From Firmicutes bacterium UBA5388 (GTDB taxonomy: Bacteria; Bacillota; UBA4882; UBA10575): 46,392 bases of DNA. Below, piece after piece: positions 41,182 through 46,392 of the stretch. Each line of letters starts with the position of its first letter. Within the stretch, counting starts at the first letter, position 1. Under the pieces are notes generated by a model. It was not told where the DNA came from. It saw only the letters and a list, made by a program, of their open reading frames with translations, and searched no databases. The stretch spans positions 1-46,392 of the forward strand of contig DHOO01000093.1 of assembly GCA_002409975.1 (NCBI GenBank). Reading direction: 5' to 3'. Position numbers and translations under genes: made by a program.

Positions 41182-41922
41182 TTATAATTGATATCGCACC
41201 AATTTAAATGTAAACCTGTCGCTAGGAAAATAACTCTTCGAATAGAGAACCTTGCGATTAAGTGAATCATAATGTATTTGTTTTAATAAAAGGACCGGAT
41301 TATCCGGCGTAATGGACATTTTCTCTGCTAAGAGAGGATCAACAATAGCCGACAGGATCTCGCATTCTGCAGAACGGATATCAATTCCATGATAAAGCTT
41401 TAATCCTTCAAAAACAGAGTCATGAAGAAGCTCCGGCTTAACAGGCTCATTTAATAAGTTATATGGAATAATATCGATGCAAAGTGTTACAGGATAATCG
41501 TTTGCTATCTTCAGAGATTCCATCGCCAAAATCTCATTGTTCGTTTTAAGACCTAATTTCTCCGCGATTTCCAGCGATACACGTTCCCGTCGGTAATAAA
41601 GAAGTTTACTGCGAGAATTGTAACCATTGTCAGCAATAAACTGCTTAATTCCGGTTAAATGCTCTATTCCCCCTTTAATAAGAGGCTTATTCGCAGTGAC
41701 AAAGGTTCCGACTCCTTGTCGTTTAACAATTAGTCCTACGCTTTCCAGTAGCCCTAAAGCTTCCCGGACCGAGTTTCTACTAACACCAAGAGTTCGAGAA
41801 AACTCTGCCTCCGAAGGCAGTTTTTCCCCGGGGCGGTAAATATTCTGCACAATTTTTTCTTTGATATATTGACTAATCTGCTCACTCAAATTCGCTGATT
41901 TTTTAAACATCTCGTCTTTCAT
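41182..41922 (-). CDS. GntR-family (HutC/UTRA) transcriptional regulator
   Basis: The N-terminal winged helix (residues 10-75) includes EQISQYIKEKIVQNIYRPGE then KLPSEAEFSRTLGVSRNSVR, the GntR signature. The C-terminal UTRA ligand domain includes LAMESLKIANDYPVTLCID and ends FPSDRFTFKLVRYQL. It would repress the operon until a substrate-derived ligand binds. The ATG at 41922 is preferred, with GGTGAT upstream; the ATG at 41934 lacks a site. A perfect palindrome in its own promoter is the likely operator. Confidence 0.92.
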   Translation of the reverse strand: MKDEMFKKSANLSEQISQYIKEKIVQNIYRPGEKLPSEAEFSRTLGVSRNSVREALGLLESVGLIVKRQGVGTFVTANKPLIKGGIEHLTGIKQFIADNGYNSRSKLLYYRRERVSLEIAEKLGLKTNNEILAMESLKIANDYPVTLCIDIIPYNLLNEPVKPELLHDSVFEGLKLYHGIDIRSAECEILSAIVDPLLAEKMSITPDNPVLLLKQIHYDSLNRKVLYSKSYFPSDRFTFKLVRYQL

Positions 41923-41951
41923 AAGTATCACCATCGTTTCAAATCAAACAT

Positions 41952-41971
41952 ATTGTTGGACGTCCAACAAT
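41952..41971 (-). promoter_or_regulatory. GntR-type operator, 20-bp perfect palindrome
   Basis: ATTGTTGGACGTCCAACAAT reads the same on both strands. It lies 10 bases downstream of the -10 box and 29 bases upstream of the gntR start, so a bound repressor would block initiation. The half-site TTGTTGGAC is the element to look for elsewhere in the genome. Confidence 0.85.
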
Positions 41972-41981
41972 TATTAAGGAT

Positions 41982-42010
41982 AACATACCCTATTCTTCTA
42001 TTTTTGTCAA
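41982..42010 (-). promoter_or_regulatory. sigma-A promoter of the GntR operon
   Basis: The minus strand has TTGACA (42010-42005), a 17-base spacer, then TATGTT (41987-41982). The -35 is perfect and the spacing ideal. The rest of 42011-42259 shows no gene that I can support. Confidence 0.8.
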
Positions 42011-42259
42011 GGTCAAATATTTGGATTTGTAGTTATTCTATGATAATGTCACCTTAAGATCTTTCTGAGAAAATGTCGCCCCTCTTTGAAGGTTTTTCTT
42101 GTTAAGTATAGAATTTTGATTCTACTGGAAAAACTCTTTTAATCATTATTTCATCTTATAATAAGCCTAAAAATACTGGAATAAATTTTGCTGGAGATTT
42201 GCTATGGAATCACTTTGGGGTGACAATGTTAATTCTCATTCAAGGAACGGGGGCTGCTG

Positions 42260-42772
42260 ATGAGACTGGCCTTACTGGGAAACCGAAACCTTTCCCTTCT
42301 AATCTGCCTATTTAGTCTCACCTTTCTTCTTTTGTTCCCGACGCCAGTAACCGCCGGGGAAGGGGACTCCTATTTACTGCGTTTAGGTGGCGGCTTACAA
42401 TGTGTCTATCCGGAGTTTGGTTATAGTGGAATCATCAATCTTAATAAAAACTCGGCGCTGCAAGGTATGTTTGTTTATACTGACTATGCTTTGGTTTATG
42501 GTGGTAAATACATCTACCGCTTTATGCTCCGTCCCACCCATAATCTTTACGGCTATGGAATGCTCGGATACTTTTCTTTTTTCACCGACTCCTGGGAACT
42601 AATCTCTTCCCCGGGAGTAATCAGCGGGCTTGGTTTGGAGTTCACAACCAGTGATTTTATTACAAATTTAAAGTATAACTTAGAGGTTGGTTTTTCGACT
42701 GTTGGCGCCCCCGGGGGGCCCCCCGGCCCGTCCATCATCTATGGCGGTGGCATCCATTTTTATATCTTTTGA
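42260..42772 (+). CDS. secreted beta-rich protein, unknown function
   Basis: This 170-residue protein has a clear signal peptide (LSLLICLFSLTFLLLFPTPV then TAG, cut near residue 33). The mature part is a series of short alternating strands rich in Gly and Tyr (YLLRLGGGLQCVYPEFGYSG, YTDYALVYGGKYIYRFML, PSIIYGGGIHFYIF) and ends in Phe. A small beta-barrel and a C-terminal Phe are marks of outer-membrane proteins, which would imply a diderm cell. I recognise no named family. GGGGG precedes the ATG. It is a stand-alone gene. Confidence 0.65.
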   Translation: MRLALLGNRNLSLLICLFSLTFLLLFPTPVTAGEGDSYLLRLGGGLQCVYPEFGYSGIINLNKNSALQGMFVYTDYALVYGGKYIYRFMLRPTHNLYGYGMLGYFSFFTDSWELISSPGVISGLGLEFTTSDFITNLKYNLEVGFSTVGAPGGPPGPSIIYGGGIHFYIF

Positions 42773-42862
42773 GGGAATAGTATAATTACCTTAAGCTTGC
42801 CTTGGCTCAATCCAGAAAATAATCTCGAAGCTCGTTCATCACTCATTAATTGTAGACCACGA

Positions 42863-44248
42863 CTACGAGTTGAGCCTCTTCTTGATCTCATTCCCAACGA
42901 TTACCCCTGAGATCGAAGCTTGCATCAACCCTCTGGTTACCCCGGCACCATCCCCCACGGCAAAAAGGCGGGGGATCTCCGTCTCCAGACAACTGCTGAG
43001 ATTAAGACGGGAAGAGTAGAACTTTACCTCCACTCCATAAAGGAGGGTGTTACGGGAATTGACTCCGGGAGCGATCACTTCCATCGCTTCTAGCATCTCC
43101 ATAATGGCTAAGAGATGGCGGTAAGGAAGAACAAGACTTAAATCCCCCGGGGTGGCTTCCTTCAAGGTAGGAACCACCAACCCCTTCTTAAGACGTTCCG
43201 GGTTTGAGCGGCGGCCGGCTTGCAGATCCCCCAGCCGTTGCACAATTACTCCACCGCCTAGCAGATTAGCCAAGCCGGCGACGTACCGACCATAGGTAAT
43301 GGGTTCCTTAAAGGGTTCCGTAAAATTCTTGCTCACGAGGAGAGCAAAATTAGTGTTACCCGTTTTTTTATGGGCATGACTATGCCCATTGACAGTAATT
43401 AAGCCATCGTTATTCTCCACGACCACCTCACCATGGGGACACATGCAAAAAGTCCGCACCCGATCCTCAAACGAACGAGAATAATAGATAAATTTGCTTT
43501 CATAAACCACAGCGGTCAAAGGTTCCATTACCTCTGCCGGGAGTTCAACCCGGACGCCAATATCCACCGGGTTAACGGTGGTTTTAAGTCCCAGTCTTTT
43601 CCCTTCTGCCACCATCCATTCGGAGCCTTCGCGTCCGGGTCCGACAATTATATATTTCCCGGTAAAGACTTCTCCTCCGCTCAGACGCACGCCCACCGCT
43701 TCGCCATTTTTCACCAAGAGCTCTTCACAAGCCGAACCTATGGAAACCTCTACCCCTTTTCTCTCCAGATGCTCTTTCATCGCCTCCAGGATCTCTAAGG
43801 TCCGGCCGGAACCCAAATGCCGGATCCGGGAAGGAATTAACCGTAGATCGGCTAAGATCGCCTTTTTTTCAATCCCGGTGATGGTCTCCTCATCATCACC
43901 ATAGACTTTCTCCGGCGCTCCGAAACGCAGATAGAGATCATCCACATATCTAATTCTTTTATGAAGCCGGTCTTTAGAGATGTATTCATCCAAAAAGCCA
44001 CCAACTTCAGGGGAGAGCGTGAGTTTGCCATCGCTAAACGCTCCGGCGCCACCCCAACCACAAACAATGGAACAAGGCTTACATTTTATACAGGGAATGT
44101 GCTTATTTTTGGAGGGGCAAAACCGTTCCGCCAGGTTCTTACCTTTCTCAATGATCAGAATTTTCCCGGTACGCTCTACCAGTTCAAGCGCGGCAAAGAT
44201 CCCCGCCGGACCTCCACCAACGATAATAACATCGTATTCTCTACTCAT
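42863..44248 (-). CDS. FAD-dependent dehydrogenase (NAD(P)/FAD oxidoreductase)
   Basis: This 461-residue flavoprotein starts with the dinucleotide-binding motif YDVIIVGGGPAGIFAALELV. A Cys-rich segment CPSKNKHIPCIKCKPCSIVC (residues 44-63) and GWGGAGAFSDGKLTL follow, and it closes with RLFAVGDGAGVTRGLMQASI. This is the family often annotated as 'FAD-dependent dehydrogenase', with unknown physiological substrate. The conserved cysteines may hold a metal or a redox disulfide. It lies 26 bases after trkH, probably in the same transcript. Confidence 0.87.
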   Translation of the reverse strand: MSREYDVIIVGGGPAGIFAALELVERTGKILIIEKGKNLAERFCPSKNKHIPCIKCKPCSIVCGWGGAGAFSDGKLTLSPEVGGFLDEYISKDRLHKRIRYVDDLYLRFGAPEKVYGDDEETITGIEKKAILADLRLIPSRIRHLGSGRTLEILEAMKEHLERKGVEVSIGSACEELLVKNGEAVGVRLSGGEVFTGKYIIVGPGREGSEWMVAEGKRLGLKTTVNPVDIGVRVELPAEVMEPLTAVVYESKFIYYSRSFEDRVRTFCMCPHGEVVVENNDGLITVNGHSHAHKKTGNTNFALLVSKNFTEPFKEPITYGRYVAGLANLLGGGVIVQRLGDLQAGRRSNPERLKKGLVVPTLKEATPGDLSLVLPYRHLLAIMEMLEAMEVIAPGVNSRNTLLYGVEVKFYSSRLNLSSCLETEIPRLFAVGDGAGVTRGLMQASISGVIVGNEIKKRLNS

Positions 44249-44274
44249 TTCTCATCCTCTCTTTCCTACCATCT

Positions 44275-45714
44275 TTATTTTCGCCAAAAGCGAGGGGAAA
44301 ATAAGGCGAAAATCGGAAGGATCTCCAGCCTCCCCGCCAGCATTAAAAAGCTCAGAACCCATTTGGCGGCTATATGGAGACCGGAATAATTTTTTAAAGG
44401 TCCGACTCCGACAAAACCCGGCCCAATATTACCAATCGTAGAAGCTGCCGCTGTCAACGAGGTCACCAGCTCCTCACCAGTAGCCATGAGAAATAAGGCC
44501 CCAAAGGTAAAGAGGGCAATATACATAAAGAAAAACGCTGAGATTTCGTGGATCACCTCATCGGGAAGCGGAGCGCTATCCAGTTTGGTTTGAATAATTA
44601 ACCGAGGGTTAATGGCCCTTTGCACCTGTCGACGGGCATACTTGACAAGCACAACAATCCTGGCAATTTTAATCGCTCCTCCAGTCGACCCGGTACATCC
44701 GCCAAAAAACATTAAGGTAAAAAGAATGCCGCGGGCAAAAACAGGCCAAGTGTCAAAGTTATCACTGGAAAATCCCGTGGTCGTAATAATTGAGACTACT
44801 TGGAACCCTGCCCGCCGGAGCGATTCCCCCAGAGGTAAATCCATCTTCGTAACCAATGAGATGGTGATCAGGAGCGTCGCTAATAAGATAATCCCAGTAT
44901 AAACCCTGGTTTCATCGTTAGTAATTAATGGTTTTAAACTTTTTTTCTTGAGCGCCCGGTAATAAAGGGAAAAATTGATCCCTGCCAAAAACATAAAGGT
45001 GATGATAATTCCTTCAATGAGCACACTATGAAAAGATTCAACACTAAGGTTTCTGGAGGAAAAGCCGCCAGTCGCCATCGTGCCAAAGGTATGAATCACA
45101 CTCTCATACAGTGACATTCCTGCCCAGCTAAGGGCTATAACTTCCGTCAAAGTAAAAGCAATATAGATGAGCCAAAGCGTAGCCGCTGTTTTTTTTAAGC
45201 GCGGCACAATCTTATCCGGGAACGGACCTGGGACTTCCGCTTGAAAAAGAGAGGCGCCTTGGCGGAGAAACGAGAAGACCGCCAGGGAAAGGACGATAAT
45301 TCCCATCCCTCCCAGCCAGTGCGTTAGACTTCGCCATAACAAAATCCCCCGAGCCACACTTTCGATCTCCGGTAAAATTGTTGCTCCGGTAGTAGTAAAC
45401 CCTGACATCGTCTCAAAAAAGGCATCGGTATAGGTTGGAGTAGTTCCCGACAGGTAGTAAGGTAAAGCTCCGCAAGCAGTTAAGAGGATCCAGCCCAGCC
45501 CTACAACAGCGAATCCCTCTCTGCGCCGAAACTCCCCTTCAGGTTTGATGAGACTGAGCAAAGCTCCCACCAACAAAGTAAGGGCGATTGACCGTCCAAA
45601 GGCAAACACGTCAGTCCCCCGGTTAAAGATCGCTACCTGTAACGGGATAAACATGATAAAGGCTAATAAAAGCAGGATTTTACCGATAGTATGAAAGACC
45701 AGTCGCAGACGCAT
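44275..45714 (-). CDS. TrkH-family potassium transporter
   Basis: This is the membrane subunit of a Trk/Ktr potassium uptake system, 479 residues with four M1-P-M2 repeats. Selectivity-loop signatures include MSGFTTTGATILPEIESVA, TMATGGFSSRNLS, IITTTGFSSDNFDTWP and GGCTGSTGGAIKIARIV, then STIGNIGPGFVGVGPL. It works with the TrkA subunit encoded 15 bases upstream, which binds NAD(H) or ATP/ADP and gates the channel. Confidence 0.94.
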   Translation of the reverse strand: MRLRLVFHTIGKILLLLAFIMFIPLQVAIFNRGTDVFAFGRSIALTLLVGALLSLIKPEGEFRRREGFAVVGLGWILLTACGALPYYLSGTTPTYTDAFFETMSGFTTTGATILPEIESVARGILLWRSLTHWLGGMGIIVLSLAVFSFLRQGASLFQAEVPGPFPDKIVPRLKKTAATLWLIYIAFTLTEVIALSWAGMSLYESVIHTFGTMATGGFSSRNLSVESFHSVLIEGIIITFMFLAGINFSLYYRALKKKSLKPLITNDETRVYTGIILLATLLITISLVTKMDLPLGESLRRAGFQVVSIITTTGFSSDNFDTWPVFARGILFTLMFFGGCTGSTGGAIKIARIVVLVKYARRQVQRAINPRLIIQTKLDSAPLPDEVIHEISAFFFMYIALFTFGALFLMATGEELVTSLTAAASTIGNIGPGFVGVGPLKNYSGLHIAAKWVLSFLMLAGRLEILPIFALFSPRFWRK

Positions 45715-45729
45715 TCATATCCCTCACCT

Positions 45730-46392
45730 CTATTTGGTGTCAAATAACTTTTCCACCTCTGGAATAGCGCTTTTTAGGGCAAATATGATGACATGATCAT
45801 AGGGGTTAATGATGGTATCACCCCGGGGCACAATAATTTTATCATCATGAATAACCGCCCCAATCACGATCCCGGGCGAAATATTTAGATCCCGCAAATT
45901 TCCCTTAGTAACCAGGGAATTCTCTTCCGGGAGTAATTCGATGATTTCAGCATCCCCGGATTGTAACAGGTTAATATTAAGGATATTACTTTTACGAACC
46001 AGTTTTAAAACAGTATTGGTCGTTAATAGCCGGGGGGTAATAGTGGCGGTCACCCCAATCGTATCTCCTAAAGGAATGTAATCTTCCCTTCCGAGCTCGC
46101 AGATAATCTCCTCGACCCCCAATTTACGAGCGAGCAGACTGGCTACCAAGTTTAAATTCTCTGAACCCAGCAAGGAAATGAAGATATCCCCTGCGCCCAA
46201 ATTTTCTTCTTCCAAAACATCTCTTTTTGTCGGATCGGCGCAAATAATACTACATCCTTCTACTTCGCCGGCCAGTGTCTTACAGAGTTCATTTTGGGGT
46301 TCAATAATCTTTATTTCCAGGCTGTTCTTCTTCTGCCGTAAGAGTCTTAGCAAATACCGAGTGATTAATCCGCCCCCGGCAATAATAATTCT
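45730..46392 (-). CDS. trkA: TrkA potassium-uptake regulatory protein (5' end cut)
   Basis: The frame is open to the right edge, so the gene continues outside; the visible 220 residues are the C-terminal half. It begins RIIIAGGGLITRYLLRLLRQ, a Rossmann nucleotide-binding start, followed by KIIEPQNELCKTLAGE and ISLLGSENLNLVASLLARKL. A TrkA-C domain follows (GIVIGAVIHDDKIIVPRGDT). This is the second RCK unit of a two-unit TrkA. A TTG inside the frame (46353) is not needed as a start. It is followed by trkH. Confidence 0.92.
   Translation of the reverse strand, partial: RIIIAGGGLITRYLLRLLRQKKNSLEIKIIEPQNELCKTLAGEVEGCSIICADPTKRDVLEEENLGAGDIFISLLGSENLNLVASLLARKLGVEEIICELGREDYIPLGDTIGVTATITPRLLTTNTVLKLVRKSNILNINLLQSGDAEIIELLPEENSLVTKGNLRDLNISPGIVIGAVIHDDKIIVPRGDTIINPYDHVIIFALKSAIPEVEKLFDTK

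Noticed and set aside
42075..42086. GTCGCCCCTCTT, identical to the first 12 bases of the CRISPR repeat
   Set aside because: The match stops there (TTGAAGG follows), there is no second copy or leader, and 12 bases can occur by chance.
42704..42728. Very GC-rich self-complementary stretch
   Set aside because: It lies inside a coding frame and encodes a Gly/Pro turn; no further sign of a regulatory element.

Overview
The window looks like the chromosome of a low-to-moderate GC, endospore-forming member of the Firmicutes. It carries an hrcA-grpE-dnaK-dnaJ operon behind a perfect CIRCE operator and a Spo0E-type phosphatase gene preceded by two Spo0A boxes. A small secreted protein with a predicted beta-rich body and a C-terminal Phe hints at a diderm cell plan, as in Limnochordia-like lineages; that placement is inference only.

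The left 21 kb is a double CRISPR-Cas island read entirely on the minus strand. From right to left it holds: a WYL regulator (20121-21134); a type III-D operon made of cas6, a csx15-like gene, two CARF-nuclease genes of the Card1/Can2 (DUF1887) kind, an HD-less cas10, and a set of Cas7/Cas5 genes (csm3-like, csx10, a double-Cas7 gene, csx19 and a TIGR03986 'Cas7-insertion' gene); a minimal array of three repeats and two spacers with its leader; a small unknown gene; a broken cas3 HD fragment; and an intact type I-C interference operon (cas3, cas5c, cas8c with an internal cas11c start, cas7c). The cas4-cas1-cas2 genes that should follow survive only as fused fragments in 193-670, directly against the leader of a second array that runs off the left edge. 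Neither system has an intact adaptation module here. The III-D gene set matches the parts list of the Synechocystis type III-Dv effector (Cas10, Cas7-Cas5-Cas11 fusion, Cas7-2x, Csx19, Cas7-insertion). In this window, however, Cas7 and Cas5(-Cas11) are separate genes divided by one in-frame TAA codon.

The middle (21.1-26.9 kb) holds spo0E, an unexplained cluster of four copies of a 14-bp element, a DUF401 permease, an Smr-domain protein, and a three-gene ABC importer of the nitrate/sulfonate/taurine class. Next come the heat-shock operon (26.9-32.0 kb), hemW, a UPF0316 membrane protein on the plus strand, and lepA.

The right part holds a seven-gene minus-strand operon under a GntR regulator with a perfect 20-bp palindromic operator: sugar-type ABC binding protein, two permeases, nucleoside phosphorylase, short-chain dehydrogenase and a YczE-like membrane protein. 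This suggests uptake and phosphorolysis of a nucleoside-like compound. After a lone secreted protein gene, the window ends with a trkA-trkH potassium uptake pair and an FAD-dependent oxidoreductase; trkA is cut by the right edge.
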